A stretch of 51,305 nucleotides of DNA from an uncultured Alkalilimnicola sp. (GCA_937951875.1 CALGAN010000076.1:1-51305); one strand, 5' to 3'; shown: positions 39,550 to 49,047, numbered from the stretch's first letter. Numbers and translations: made by a program. Notes: a model not told the origin generated them from the sequence alone.

Positions 39550-40572
39550 GTGGTGGCGGCAACGACGCTGACGCTGCTGATTCCGGGGCTGCTGGGTCCC
39601 CTGCCGGCCGCGGCGAAGCGCTGGGAGGCGCTGACCGCGGCCCGGCCCGCGCTCACCACTTGGCTGGCGCGCGCCCGCGCCGAGAGCGCGCGCCGTCCTC
39701 ACTACTACGCCCTGCTCGACGCGCTGTTCGCGCGCACCCCGGAGGGCCCGTTGCCGGCCGCCGCGCTGGGGCTGGTCGGCGAGGGCGCGGAGCCGGCGCC
39801 GCAAGGCGTTTGGCTGCGGGCCGATCCGGTGCACCTGCGCGCCGATCGCGACCGCGTCATGCTGTTCGCCCCGCCGCGCATCGCGCTCGACCAGACCGAG
39901 GCGGCGTCGCTGGTGGCGGAATGCAACCGCTTCCTGGCGCAGGATGGCCTGGCGCTGCGGGCGCTGGCGCCGCAGCGCTGGTACCTGGGCGGCAGCGCGC
40001 ACACCCACCTGGAGGCGGCTCCGCTGTGCGCGGTCAACGGCCGCTACATCGACGACTACCTGCCGCGCGGCGCAGACGCCCGGCGCTGGCTGGCGTTGCT
40101 CACCGAGCTGCAGATGCTGCTGCACGGCGCCGGCGCCAACATGACGCGCGAGAGCGAGGGGCGGGCGAGTATCAACAGCGTCTGGCTGTGGGGCGAAGGC
40201 GAGCTGCCGCGCGAGGTGCGCGGCGCCTGGACCGAGGTCTACGCCGATGAGCCGGTGCTGCGCGGTTTGGCGCGGCTCTCCGGCGCCCGGGTGGAGGCGC
40301 TGCCGCCGCGGCTGCCGGCCACCGGCGGCGCGGCGCTAGTATGTCTGCTGTCCTGCCAGGAAGCGCTGCAGGCAGACGATCTGGAACAGTGGCTGTCCAG
40401 CGTCGACGCGCTGGAGCGCGACTGGCTGGCACCGGCCCTGGAGCGGCTGCGCGGCGGCGAGCTGGACGTCCTCAGCCTGCGCTGCGAGGTCGGCGGGTGG
40501 CGGCTGCGGCGGGGCGATCTGCGGCGGTTCTGGCGGCGTCCCGGGCCGCTGCTGAAGTATCTGGAGTTTTGA
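39550..40572 (+). CDS. RPFE-type (phosphoglycerate mutase-like) regulatory protein
   Basis: This 340-residue protein resembles the family annotated as regulatory protein RPFE type or phosphoglycerate mutase, found between thrC and recJ in gammaproteobacteria and in the rpf region of Xanthomonas. Visible features: an N-terminal LTLLIPGLLGPLP, YLGGSAHTHLEAAPL, and GANMTRESEGRASINSVWLWGEG, a conserved core. No phosphohistidine motif of true mutases is seen. Function is unknown. Two adjacent GTG codons (39550 and 39553) are possible starts, neither with a good ribosome site. It overlaps recJ by 1 nt (TGATG). Confidence 0.8.
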   Translation: MVAATTLTLLIPGLLGPLPAAAKRWEALTAARPALTTWLARARAESARRPHYYALLDALFARTPEGPLPAAALGLVGEGAEPAPQGVWLRADPVHLRADRDRVMLFAPPRIALDQTEAASLVAECNRFLAQDGLALRALAPQRWYLGGSAHTHLEAAPLCAVNGRYIDDYLPRGADARRWLALLTELQMLLHGAGANMTRESEGRASINSVWLWGEGELPREVRGAWTEVYADEPVLRGLARLSGARVEALPPRLPATGGAALVCLLSCQEALQADDLEQWLSSVDALERDWLAPALERLRGGELDVLSLRCEVGGWRLRRGDLRRFWRRPGPLLKYLEF

Positions 40573-42296
40573 TGCGCAAGCGCATAGAGCGGCGGCTGCT
40601 GTCGGTCGACCCGAATCGGCTACCGCGGCAGTTGCACCCGGTGCTGCGCCGGGTTTACGCGGCCCGCGACGTGGCGGTGGCGGACGAGCTCGAATGCTCC
40701 CTGACGCGGCTGCACAGCGTCGAGGCGCTAGGCGGCATCGGGGCGGCGCTCGATCTGTTGGTGGCGGCGCTGGAGCGGCGGGAGCGGATCCTCGTCATCG
40801 GCGACTTCGACGCCGACGGCGCCACCAGCAGCGCTCTGGCGATCCGGGCGCTGCGGGCCATGGGCCACCACGACGTCGATTACCTGGTGCCGAACCGCTT
40901 CCAGTACGGCTACGGCCTGACCCCGGAAATCGTCGAGCTGGCGGCCGAGCGTCGGCCGCAGCTGCTGATCACCGTGGATAACGGCGTCTCCAGCCTGGCG
41001 GGGGTGGAAGCGGCGCGGGCGCGTGGCATGCGGGTGCTGATCACCGACCACCACTTGCCGGGCGCGCAGCTGCCGGCCGCCGACGCGCTGGTCAACCCCA
41101 ACTTGCCCGGCGATGCCTTTCCCAGCAAGTGTCTGGCCGGGGTGGGGGTGATCTTCTATGTCATGCTGGCGCTGCGGGCGCGGCTGCGCGCCGAGGGCTG
41201 GTTCGAGCGGCGCGGCATCGCCGAGCCGAACATGGCCGACCTGCTCGATTTGGTGGCGTTGGGCACGGTTGCCGACGTGGTGCCGCTGGATCACAACAAC
41301 CGCATACTGGTCGACCAGGGCATCCGCCGCATACGTGCCGGGCGCTGCTGCGCCGGCATCCTGGCGCTGCTGGAGGACGCCGGCCGCGATCCCGCCCGGT
41401 TGGTGGCCGCCGACCTGGGTTTCGCGGTCGGTCCGCGGCTGAACGCCGCCGGCCGGCTGGAGGACATGTCGCTCGGCATCGAGTGCCTGCTCGCCGACGA
41501 CCCGGCGCAGGCTCGCCAACTCGCCCGCCGGCTGGGCGAGCTCAATCGGCAGCGGCGCGACATCGAGGGGCAGATGCGCGAGGAGGCGCTGCAGGCGCTC
41601 GAGGCGCTGGACGCCGACACCCTGCCGGCCGGCATCTGCCTGATGGACGAAAGCTGGCACCAGGGGGTGATCGGTATCCTGGCCGGCCGTATCAAGGAGC
41701 GCTTCCACCGGCCGGTGATCGCCTTCGCGCCGGCCGGCGTGGACGAGCTCAAGGGCTCGGCCCGCTCCATTCCCGATCTGCATATCCGCGATCTGCTGGA
41801 CAAGATCGCCACCCGCCAGCCCGAGCTGATACGTAAGTTCGGCGGGCACGCCATGGCCGCCGGGCTGACCCTGGAGCGGGCGCGCTTTGAGCGGTTTCGC
41901 GAGGCCTTCGCCCAAGCGGTGGCCGAGGAGGTGCCGCCGGAAGCCTTGCAGGGCGTACTGCTCAGCGACGGCGAACTGCGTCCGGAGGAGCTGGCGCTGG
42001 AGGTGGCGGAGGCGCTGCGCGACGGCGGTCCCTGGGGACAGGGCTTTCCGGAGCCGCTGTTCGACGGCGTGTTCGAGGTGGTGCAGAGCCGCATCGTCGG
42101 CGACAAGCACTTGAAGATGGTGCTGCGACATCCGCAGTCGTCGGGCTGGCTGGACGCCATCGCCTTCAACGCGGTCGAGCACGGTTGGCGCGAGGCGCCG
42201 CCGGCGGTGCGGCTGGCCTACCGTTTGGACGTCAACGAGTTCCGCGGCCGCCGCAGCGTGCAGCTGTTGGTGGAGTATCTGGAGCCAGCGTTCTGA
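40572..42296 (+). CDS. recJ: Single-stranded-DNA-specific exonuclease RecJ
   Basis: RecJ degrades single-stranded DNA 5' to 3' in RecF recombination and mismatch repair. The 574 residues carry the DHH phosphoesterase motifs ILVIGDFDADGATSSALA (73-90), TVDNGVSSLAGV, ITDHHLPG (Asp159, His160, His161) and a C-terminal DHHA1 domain with KFGGHAMAAGLTL. TGGAG lies 5 nt before ATG. Length matches E. coli (577). It is the last gene of the hom-thrC-RPFE-recJ unit and converges on prc. Confidence 0.96.
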   Translation: MRKRIERRLLSVDPNRLPRQLHPVLRRVYAARDVAVADELECSLTRLHSVEALGGIGAALDLLVAALERRERILVIGDFDADGATSSALAIRALRAMGHHDVDYLVPNRFQYGYGLTPEIVELAAERRPQLLITVDNGVSSLAGVEAARARGMRVLITDHHLPGAQLPAADALVNPNLPGDAFPSKCLAGVGVIFYVMLALRARLRAEGWFERRGIAEPNMADLLDLVALGTVADVVPLDHNNRILVDQGIRRIRAGRCCAGILALLEDAGRDPARLVAADLGFAVGPRLNAAGRLEDMSLGIECLLADDPAQARQLARRLGELNRQRRDIEGQMREEALQALEALDADTLPAGICLMDESWHQGVIGILAGRIKERFHRPVIAFAPAGVDELKGSARSIPDLHIRDLLDKIATRQPELIRKFGGHAMAAGLTLERARFERFREAFAQAVAEEVPPEALQGVLLSDGELRPEELALEVAEALRDGGPWGQGFPEPLFDGVFEVVQSRIVGDKHLKMVLRHPQSSGWLDAIAFNAVEHGWREAPPAVRLAYRLDVNEFRGRRSVQLLVEYLEPAF

Positions 42297-42300
42297 CGGC

Positions 42301-42323
42301 GCGGGCCGCGCGCGGCGGCCCGC
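42301..42323 (+). terminator. Hairpin between convergent recJ and prc
   Basis: GCGGGCCGC (42301-42309), loop GCGCG, GCGGCCCGC (42315-42323) form a perfect 9-bp GC stem in the 39-nt gap between the two stop codons. Neither strand has a T-tract. It probably serves both transcripts as a weak terminator or barrier. Confidence 0.5.
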
Positions 42324-42335
42324 CCGGCGATTGCT

Positions 42336-44459
42336 TTAGTGCGCCAGCGCCGTCTTGCGGTGCTCCGCCATCCAGCGCTTGGCGGCGGCGCTGTCCGTCT
42401 GCAGCACCGACAGGTCCGCCACCACGGCGGCGGCCGTTTCCAGCACGGTGTCCGGCACCTGCTTGTCGAGGTCGACGCCTTCCAGGCTGGTGATGGGCTC
42501 CTTGCCGTACGCCTTGAGGCGGCGGTTGATCAGCTGCAGCTGGGTGGCTTCCAGTTGCGCCCGTTCCTCCGCGCGGATCTTCTCGTTCAGCACCAGCGTC
42601 TTGCGCGACTGGATCGCCCGCATCTGCTCGTACTCCTCCAGCAGCGCCTGGAACGCCGGATCGCGGCTGGTGCGGGCCTCGTGACGCTCCCGCAGCAGCG
42701 GCAGGAACGGACTCAGGTCGCCTTCGGGGCGGTACGACACCGGCCGGATCTCGTCCCAGGGCAGGGCGGTCTCGACCGAGTCCTCGCCGCGCTCCAGGTC
42801 GGCGATCACCGGCGACGGCAGCACGATGTCGGGCATCACGCCCTTGCGCTGGGTGCTGGCGCCGTTGATTCGGTAGAACTTGGCGATGGTGAGCTTCAGC
42901 CGGCCCGCAGACTGCGGCGGCTTGAAGCCGAAGCGGTCCAGGTCGATCAGGGTCTGCACCGTGCCCTTGCCGAAGGTCTTCTGGCCGATCACCACGCCAC
43001 GGCCGTAGTCCTGGATCGCCGCCGCGACGATCTCCGACGCGGAAGCGCTGTAGCGGTCGACCAACACCGCCAGCGGGCCGCTATAGACCGTGCCGCGGTC
43101 GCGGTCCTGCTGCACCTCGACGCCGCCGTCGTTGCGCCGCACCTGCACCACCGGGCCATGGTCGATGAACAAGCCTACCAGATCGGTCGCCTCGCGCAGC
43201 GAGCCGCCGCCGTTGCCGCGCAGGTCGAGCACCAGGCCGTCGATGCCCTGCTTCTTCAGATCCTCGATCAGCCGGCGCACGTCGCGGGTGGTGCTGCGGT
43301 AGTCTTTGGCGCCGGCGTCGGCGGCGGCGAAGTCCACGTAGAAGGCGGGCAGGGTGATGACGCCGATCTTGCGGCTGACGCCCTCGTCCTTGATCTCGAT
43401 GGTCTTGGCCTTGGCGGCCTGCTCCTCGAGCTGTACCTGGTTGCGGATCAGGGTGACGATCTTCGGCGTGGCGCCGCCGTGCTTGGGCAGTACCTGCAGG
43501 CGCACGGTGGTCTGCTTCGGCCCGCGGATCAGATCCACCACGTCCGACAGCCGCCAGCCCACCACGTCGATGATGTCGCCGCTATCGCCCTCGCCGACGC
43601 CGATGATGCGGTCGCCGGGCGCCAGCTGCCCGCTCTTGGCGGCGGGTCCGCCGGGCACCAACTCGACCACCTCGGTCAGGTCGTTGTCGCTACGGAGCAT
43701 GGCGCCGATGCCCTCCAGCGACAGCCGCATGTGGATGTCGAAGCTCTCCGACAGCCGCGGCGACATGTAGCTGGTATGCGGATCGAAGTTCTGCGCCCAG
43801 GCGTTCATGTAGGTCTGGAACACTTCCTCGGCGCTGTAGTCCTCGACCGTGCGCGCCAGCCGCTGGTAGCGCTTGCCGAGGATCTCCGTGACCTTGGCCG
43901 GCTCTTGGCTCGCCATTTTCAGCATCAGCGCGTCGTTCTTGACGCGGCGCCGCCAGAGGTCGTCCAGCTCGGCCTTGGTCTTGGCCCAGGGCGCCTTGGA
44001 GCGGTCCAGCTCCAGCGTTTCCTGGCCAGAGAAGTCGAGCGGCTCGGACAACAGGCTCAGCGCGAAGTCCGACCGTTCCTTCACCCGCTGCTGATAGACG
44101 CGGAACACCTCGTAGGCGCTGTCGAGCCGGCCGCGGCGCAGATCGTCGTCGAGCTGGGTGCGGAAGCGCTCGAACGATGCGATGTCCTCGGCCAGGAAGT
44201 AGTAGCGCTCCTGGTCGAGAGCATTGATGTAGGCGTCCAGCACTCGCGACGACAGCTCGTCGTTCAGCGCCAGCTCGCGGTAGTGATACTGGGTGAGCAG
44301 CTCGGCCAGCAATTGCGCTTTCTGCGGGTGCGACGCTTCGGGAGCGGTCTGCTTGCCCGCGGGGTTCGCGCTGGGTGGCACGGTCAGTGCGGGCGGCGCC
44401 ATCAGCACGATCGCGCCGAGCAGTGCCAAGCGTGCCATGAAGGACCGGAGTCGGGTCAT
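42336..44459 (-). CDS. prc: Carboxy-terminal processing protease Prc/Tsp
   Basis: Prc is a periplasmic serine protease that degrades tagged or misfolded proteins and processes PBP3 and MepS-type hydrolases. From ATG 44459 it has 707 residues: signal peptide (MTRLRSFMARLALLGAIVLM), helical N-terminal domain, PDZ (about 245-325, VPGGPAAKSGQLAPGD), S41 protease core with LDLRGNGGGSL and DRYSASASE, and a C-terminal DUF3340 region. The Ser-Lys dyad is Ser473 and Lys498, spaced exactly as in E. coli (452/477). A GAGAGAG site precedes the chosen start. pepN lies 36 nt upstream, so both may be co-transcribed. Confidence 0.95.
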   Translation of the reverse strand: MTRLRSFMARLALLGAIVLMAPPALTVPPSANPAGKQTAPEASHPQKAQLLAELLTQYHYRELALNDELSSRVLDAYINALDQERYYFLAEDIASFERFRTQLDDDLRRGRLDSAYEVFRVYQQRVKERSDFALSLLSEPLDFSGQETLELDRSKAPWAKTKAELDDLWRRRVKNDALMLKMASQEPAKVTEILGKRYQRLARTVEDYSAEEVFQTYMNAWAQNFDPHTSYMSPRLSESFDIHMRLSLEGIGAMLRSDNDLTEVVELVPGGPAAKSGQLAPGDRIIGVGEGDSGDIIDVVGWRLSDVVDLIRGPKQTTVRLQVLPKHGGATPKIVTLIRNQVQLEEQAAKAKTIEIKDEGVSRKIGVITLPAFYVDFAAADAGAKDYRSTTRDVRRLIEDLKKQGIDGLVLDLRGNGGGSLREATDLVGLFIDHGPVVQVRRNDGGVEVQQDRDRGTVYSGPLAVLVDRYSASASEIVAAAIQDYGRGVVIGQKTFGKGTVQTLIDLDRFGFKPPQSAGRLKLTIAKFYRINGASTQRKGVMPDIVLPSPVIADLERGEDSVETALPWDEIRPVSYRPEGDLSPFLPLLRERHEARTSRDPAFQALLEEYEQMRAIQSRKTLVLNEKIRAEERAQLEATQLQLINRRLKAYGKEPITSLEGVDLDKQVPDTVLETAAAVVADLSVLQTDSAAAKRWMAEHRKTALAH

Positions 44460-44495
44460 GCGTTCTCTCTCTGCTGCCAATGCCTTAGGGCCGGC

Positions 44496-47126
44496 TCAGT
44501 CGGACAAGCTGCGGGTTACGACCTCATAGACATCGGTCGACAGCCCGGGAGTTCCCGCGATGCGCTCCAGCGCCTCGCGCATGTGCTGGCGGCGGACCGG
44601 TTCGTAGCGGCGCCAGCGACTCAAAGCGGTGGCCAGACGCGCGGCGACTTGAGGATTTATCCCATTGAGTTCTAGCACGTAATCGGCCAGAAAAGCATAG
44701 CCGGCGCCGCTGATATCGTGGAACTGCGCCGGATTGCCGTGACAGAAGGCGCCGATCAAAGCGCGAACCTTGTTGGGATTGCGCAGCTCGAACGCCGGGT
44801 GGGCGGTGAGCGCGCGCACCCGCGCCAGCGCGTCCGGACGCTGCGACAGCGCCTGCACGCGGAACCACTTATCCACCACCAGCGGCTCGTGCTGCCAGCG
44901 CCGGTAGAACGCCTCCAGCGCGCTTTCCGCGTCGGCGCCCTCGCAGTCGGCCAGCAGGCTCAGCGCCGCCAACCGGTCGGTCATGTTGTCGGCCTGCTCG
45001 AACTGGCGCAGGCACAGCGCCCGCGCCTGCGCATCGCCGCCGGCCATCAGATAGTTCAGCGCCAGGTTCTTGAGCCGGCGCTTGCCGACCGCCTCGGCGT
45101 GTAGGCCGCGATCGTTGCCGGCGGCGCAGCGCTGATAGGTGTCGTACCAGAGTTCGCCGAGCTCCCGGCCCAGACTGCGGCGCAGGCCCTCGCGCGCGGC
45201 GTGCACGGCGGCCGGGTCGATCGTCTCCAGCTGCTCGGATAGGTAAGCCTCGGCCGGCAGGGTCAGCGCCTCGGCCACGAAGGCGGGATCCAGGTCGGCT
45301 GCGGCGGCCAGGGTCTTGCGGAAGGCCTCCAGCACCGCTTCCGGCGCCTGCTCGCCGCCATCCCGCCCGGCGATCCGGCGCAGTAGCAGCATCGAGGTGA
45401 GGCGCTGGCCGGCGTCCCAGCGGTTGAACGGGTCGCTGTCGTGGGCGAACAGGAACGCCAGCTGCTGCTCGCTGTAGCCGTACTCGACCCGCACCGGCGC
45501 CGAGAACTCGCGCAGCAGCGAGGGCAGCGGCCGTTCGCGCAGGCCGACGAAGCGGAAGCTGTGCTCGGCCTCGGTAAGCTCCAGCACCCGGGTTTCGCCC
45601 GCCGGCGCCGGCTCGCCTTCCAGCTGCAGCGGCAGGGCGCGGCCGTCGCCGCCGAGCAGGCCGATCTTCAGCGGGATGTGGAACGGATCCTTGCGCGGCT
45701 GGCCCGGCGTCGGCGGGCAGCTCTGGCGCACCCGCAGCGTATAGGTACCGGTGGCGTCGTCATAGTGGTCGTCGATGTGCAGTACCGGTGTGCCGGCCTG
45801 GCTGTACCAGCGCGCGAACTGGCGCAGATCGCGCCCGTTGGCGTCGGCCATGGCCGCCAGGAAGTCGTCGCAGGTCACCGCCTGGCCGTCGTGGCGGTGG
45901 AAGTACAAATCCATGCCGCGGCGGAAGCCGTCCTCGCCGAGCAGGGTGTGGTACATGCGGATCACCTCGGCGCCCTTGTTGTAGACGGTCGAGGTGTAGA
46001 AGTTGTTGATTTCGACGTAGTTGTCCGGGCGCACCGGATGCGCCATCGGCCCGGCGTCCTCGGGGAACTGCTGGGTGCGCAGCAGGCGCACGTCGTTGAT
46101 GCGCTTCACCGCTGCCGAGCCCATCGCCGCCGAGAACTGCTGCTCGCGGAACACGGTCAGCCCTTCCTTGAGCGAGAGCTGGAACCAGTCGCGGCAGGTG
46201 ACGCGGTTGCCGGTCCAGTTGTGGAAGTACTCATGGCCGATCACCGCCTCGACGTTCTCGAAGTCGGTGTCGGTGGCGGTGTCGTAGTCGGCCAGCACGT
46301 ACTGGGTGTTGAAGATGTTGAGGCCCTTGTTCTCCATGGCCCCCATGTTGAAGTCGCCGACCGCGACGATCATGTAGATGTCCAGGTCGTACTCCAGCCC
46401 GAAGGTTTCCTCGTCCCAGCGCATGGCGCGCTTGAGCGATTCCATGGCGTGCTCGGTCTTGGGCAGATCCTGCGGGCGGACGTAGATCTCCAGCGCCACC
46501 TCGCGGCCGGAGGCGGTGACGAAGCGGTCGCGCCGGCAGGCCAGGTCGCCCGCCACCAGCGCGAACAGGTACGACGGCTTGGGGAAGGGATCGACCCAGC
46601 GGACCCAATGGCGGCCGTCGTCCAGCCGGCCGCGCTCCACCGGATTGCCGTTGGACAGCAGCACCGGGTAGCGGGCGGCGTCGGCGATGATCTTGGTGCT
46701 GAACCGCGCCATCACGTCCGGTCGGTCGGGGTAGTAGGTGATGCGGCGGAAGCCCTCGGCCTCGCACTGGGTGCAGAACATGTCGCCGGACTTGTACAGC
46801 CCTTCCAGCGCGGTGTTGTTCTGCGGCTCGATGCGCGTGACCACGTCCAGCTGGAAGCTACTTGGGACCTGGTCGATGGTCAGGCCGTCGGCATCGAGCC
46901 GATACTGATCCGGCCGCAGCGGCTGACCGTCGAGCGCGAGTTCGAGCAGTTCGAGATGCTGCCCGTCCAAGCGCAGCGGCGCCGGCCCGGTGCCGTTGCG
47001 TCGCATTTGCAGTCTGGAGCGCACCACCGTGGCCTGTTCGCCGAGCTCGAATTCCAGGTCGATCCGGTCGACCAGATAGGCGGGCGGGGTGTAATCACGG
47101 AGGTAGACGGTTTTCGACTGGCTCAT
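44496..47126 (-). CDS. pepN: Aminopeptidase N
   Basis: PepN is an M1 zinc aminopeptidase, cytosolic, with broad specificity in peptide turnover. The 876 residues (E. coli 870) contain GAMEN (262-266) for the N-terminus of substrates and HEYFHNWTGNRVTCRDW with zinc ligands His298 and His302, catalytic Glu299 and third ligand Glu321 (SLKEGLTVFRE). DUF3458 and helical C-terminal domains follow. The start MSQSKTVYLRDYTPPAYLVD is typical. It is divergent from the alpha/beta hydrolase and upstream of prc. Confidence 0.97.
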   Translation of the reverse strand: MSQSKTVYLRDYTPPAYLVDRIDLEFELGEQATVVRSRLQMRRNGTGPAPLRLDGQHLELLELALDGQPLRPDQYRLDADGLTIDQVPSSFQLDVVTRIEPQNNTALEGLYKSGDMFCTQCEAEGFRRITYYPDRPDVMARFSTKIIADAARYPVLLSNGNPVERGRLDDGRHWVRWVDPFPKPSYLFALVAGDLACRRDRFVTASGREVALEIYVRPQDLPKTEHAMESLKRAMRWDEETFGLEYDLDIYMIVAVGDFNMGAMENKGLNIFNTQYVLADYDTATDTDFENVEAVIGHEYFHNWTGNRVTCRDWFQLSLKEGLTVFREQQFSAAMGSAAVKRINDVRLLRTQQFPEDAGPMAHPVRPDNYVEINNFYTSTVYNKGAEVIRMYHTLLGEDGFRRGMDLYFHRHDGQAVTCDDFLAAMADANGRDLRQFARWYSQAGTPVLHIDDHYDDATGTYTLRVRQSCPPTPGQPRKDPFHIPLKIGLLGGDGRALPLQLEGEPAPAGETRVLELTEAEHSFRFVGLRERPLPSLLREFSAPVRVEYGYSEQQLAFLFAHDSDPFNRWDAGQRLTSMLLLRRIAGRDGGEQAPEAVLEAFRKTLAAAADLDPAFVAEALTLPAEAYLSEQLETIDPAAVHAAREGLRRSLGRELGELWYDTYQRCAAGNDRGLHAEAVGKRRLKNLALNYLMAGGDAQARALCLRQFEQADNMTDRLAALSLLADCEGADAESALEAFYRRWQHEPLVVDKWFRVQALSQRPDALARVRALTAHPAFELRNPNKVRALIGAFCHGNPAQFHDISGAGYAFLADYVLELNGINPQVAARLATALSRWRRYEPVRRQHMREALERIAGTPGLSTDVYEVVTRSLSD

Positions 47127-47549
47127 GCACCGGTCCTGTTCATGCGGCAGGCCGCCGCGTCGGATCGTTGGGAAATGGTCGCGTTTAGCTTAGAGCCTAT
47201 TGCGTCGGCTTGCATGTGGGGGCGGCGCCGAAACGATCCACGCCGCCAACCGTCGACGGCCGACCGCGGTCTGCTGTATCTGTGGTGAGGGAGGAGGCGA
47301 ATTGCAACGGGGGATTCGTGATGGGGCCTCCAGGCCGGGCCGGACTACGGAAATTTTTTCCGGCCGTGTATGATGCGTCGCGGCATGAACGGGTAAAGGC
47401 CCTATATATTACACGGACTTCGCGCTTGTTGCGACGCAAAATATAGCGGTGGGGCAGTGTGTTCCGCGCTTTCGGTCCAGGGGCCGAGGCGAGGGCTGCC
47501 GAGCGGACGCCATCGCTCCGTAGAGACATCCGAATAAGGTGCCAGTTCT
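47127..47549. other. Intergenic region between pepN and the hydrolase
   Basis: This 423-nt divergent gap holds no supported gene. The part at 47340-47450 is clearly more AT-rich than its surroundings, with CCTATATATTACACGG (47401-47416) and AAAATATAG (47438-47446). A perfect small dyad, TTGCG-A-CGCAA (47429-47439), sits between these AT-rich boxes and may be an operator. TATGAT (47369-47374) and TATATT (47405-47410) are candidate -10 boxes for the hydrolase, but no convincing -35 accompanies either. For pepN, no clear promoter is visible. Confidence 0.5.
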
Positions 47550-48422
47550 ATGTTCAAGGCGTTCCACGACACGATGTTCGGCGCGGCGGCTCAGGCGCGT
47601 ACCGATCCCGCGCTCGAAGTGATCGAGCGCCGTGCTCCGCGGCGGCGCTATGAGACGCCGGTACTGTTCATTCACGGCGCGTTCGCCGGCGCCTGGTGCT
47701 GGGACGAGTATTTCCTGCCGTACTTCGCCAGCCGCGGCTTCGACGCCTACGCCGTCAGCCTGCGCGGCCACGGCAACAGTGAGGGCCGCCGCTACCTGCA
47801 CATGGCTTCGATCGCCGATTACGTCCACGACGTGGACCGTACCGTGCGTTCGCTAGAGCGCCCTCCGGTGCTGGTCGGCCATTCCATGGGCGGTATGGTG
47901 GTGCAGAAGTATCTGGAGCGCCACGCCGCGCCGGCCGCGGTGTTGATGGCGTCGGTGCCGCCGACCGGGCTGGCGCTGCCGACCCTGCGGCTGATGCTCG
48001 GCGATCCCTGGCTGCTCACCCAGATCAACCTGGTGCACAGCTGGAACCCGCATCTGGTGGATTTCAAGACCGCCAAGCGCGCGGTGTTCTCCGACGACAT
48101 GGACGAGGAGGAGCTGCTGCGCCACGGGCGGCGCTTCCGGGCCGAATCGCAGCGGGCGCTCTGGGACATGACCGTCGGCAATCTGCCGCAGGTATGGCGC
48201 ATCAAGGTGCCGCCGCTGCTGGTGCTCGGCGCCGAGAACGACGCGCTGTTCCCGCCGGCGATGGTGCGGGAGACGGCCCGCGTGTACGGCGCCGAGGCCG
48301 AGATCTTCCCCGGCGTGGCGCACGCCATGATGCTGGAGCGCCGCTGGCGCCTGGTCGCCGACCGGATCATCGATTGGCTGGCGCGGCTGGAATCACGGGC
48401 CGCGGACGCGCCCGCGGCGTAG
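47550..48422 (+). CDS. Alpha/beta hydrolase
   Basis: The 290 residues form a complete alpha/beta-hydrolase catalytic set: oxyanion HG at 42-43 (VLFIHGAFAGAWCW), nucleophile Ser112 in VGHSMGG (109-115), acid Asp231 (AENDALF) and His258 (GVAHAMML). A cap domain would be about 140-215. No signal peptide is evident, so it is probably cytosolic. It resembles esterase/lipase-like hydrolases, but the substrate cannot be told from sequence. An AAGGTG lies 9 nt upstream of ATG. It stands alone between divergent pepN and convergent DUF6231. Confidence 0.85.
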   Translation: MFKAFHDTMFGAAAQARTDPALEVIERRAPRRRYETPVLFIHGAFAGAWCWDEYFLPYFASRGFDAYAVSLRGHGNSEGRRYLHMASIADYVHDVDRTVRSLERPPVLVGHSMGGMVVQKYLERHAAPAAVLMASVPPTGLALPTLRLMLGDPWLLTQINLVHSWNPHLVDFKTAKRAVFSDDMDEEELLRHGRRFRAESQRALWDMTVGNLPQVWRIKVPPLLVLGAENDALFPPAMVRETARVYGAEAEIFPGVAHAMMLERRWRLVADRIIDWLARLESRAADAPAA

Positions 48423-48436
48423 CGGGCCGGCCGCTA
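48420..48436 (+). terminator. Short hairpin at convergent gene ends
   Basis: TAGCGG (48420-48425), loop GCCGG, CCGCTA (48431-48436) form a 6-bp stem that includes the stop codons of both the hydrolase and the DUF6231 gene. There is no T-tract. It is a weak terminator at best. Confidence 0.35.
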
Positions 48437-48904
48437 CCAGCGGTATTTGTCCCACAGCCGCGGGTTGGCCCAGTCGCGGCTGTTCAACCAGTCGGGCGTG
48501 GTCTTGTAGGTGGCCAGCGCGACCTCGTACAGCCGCAGGCCGTGGTCCTGGTGGCGGTAACGCCCGAGCGCCACGAAGCCCAAGGCCATCAGGTCGCCGT
48601 GCGCCGGCGCGCCGCCGTCCTCGGCCAGCAGCAGGGTGTGGCGGGCGTAGAGATCGCGCAGGCGGGCCAACACCGTGGCCGGCGGCAAGGCCGCCAGCGT
48701 GGGGGCGCCGACCACCAGCGCCAGGTCGTAGGGCAGGGGGCCGGGCGGCGGGTCGGCGAGCGGTTCGGCCTGTGCCGTCGGCGGCAAGGGCAGGGCGGCT
48801 GCCAGTTCCGCGCTGTCGGCGCCCACCAGCAGCACCCGGCTCGGCGCGATGGCGGCAACGCGCTCGGCCAAGGCGGGCAGTAGCAGGGGATGCGCGGCGT
48901 CCAT
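48434..48904 (-). CDS. DUF6231 family protein
   Basis: The 156-residue protein has a Rossmann-like start (SRVLLVGADSAELAAALP), a YDLALVVGAPTLAALP segment, then LARLRDLYARHTLLLAEDG and GDLMALGF. The C-terminal block TYKTTPDWLNSRDWANP and ending DKYRW is the hallmark of DUF6231 in pseudomonads and relatives. The fold looks like a degenerate methyltransferase without a clear SAM loop. Function is unknown. The ATG at 48904 has GAGGA about 6 nt upstream; the longer frame upstream is not supported. parA lies upstream on the same strand, 143 nt away. Confidence 0.75.
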   Translation of the reverse strand: MDAAHPLLLPALAERVAAIAPSRVLLVGADSAELAAALPLPPTAQAEPLADPPPGPLPYDLALVVGAPTLAALPPATVLARLRDLYARHTLLLAEDGGAPAHGDLMALGFVALGRYRHQDHGLRLYEVALATYKTTPDWLNSRDWANPRLWDKYRW

Positions 48905-49047
48905 GGATTGTCCTCGAATCGCGGCTGAGCCGCGTGTGACTTGGGGACCATGGTAGCGGGACGGAAGTGCCAGGGAAACGCCGAACCCCGACCGGGAAGG
49001 CGCGGCCGCCCCCTCTTTCCAAGAAAACAAATCGTTACGGCGACTGT

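Noticed and set aside
36999..39659. Very long open frame antisense to hom and thrC
   Set aside because: It spans two complete conserved genes on the opposite strand and shows only biased composition.
39550..40572. True phosphoglycerate mutase
   Set aside because: No RHG phosphohistidine motif and no alkaline-phosphatase-type metal motifs are present; the label is inherited from family naming.
42339..44675. Long open frame antisense to prc and the pepN end
   Set aside because: Prc has signal peptide, PDZ and catalytic dyad on the minus strand; this frame shows no domain.
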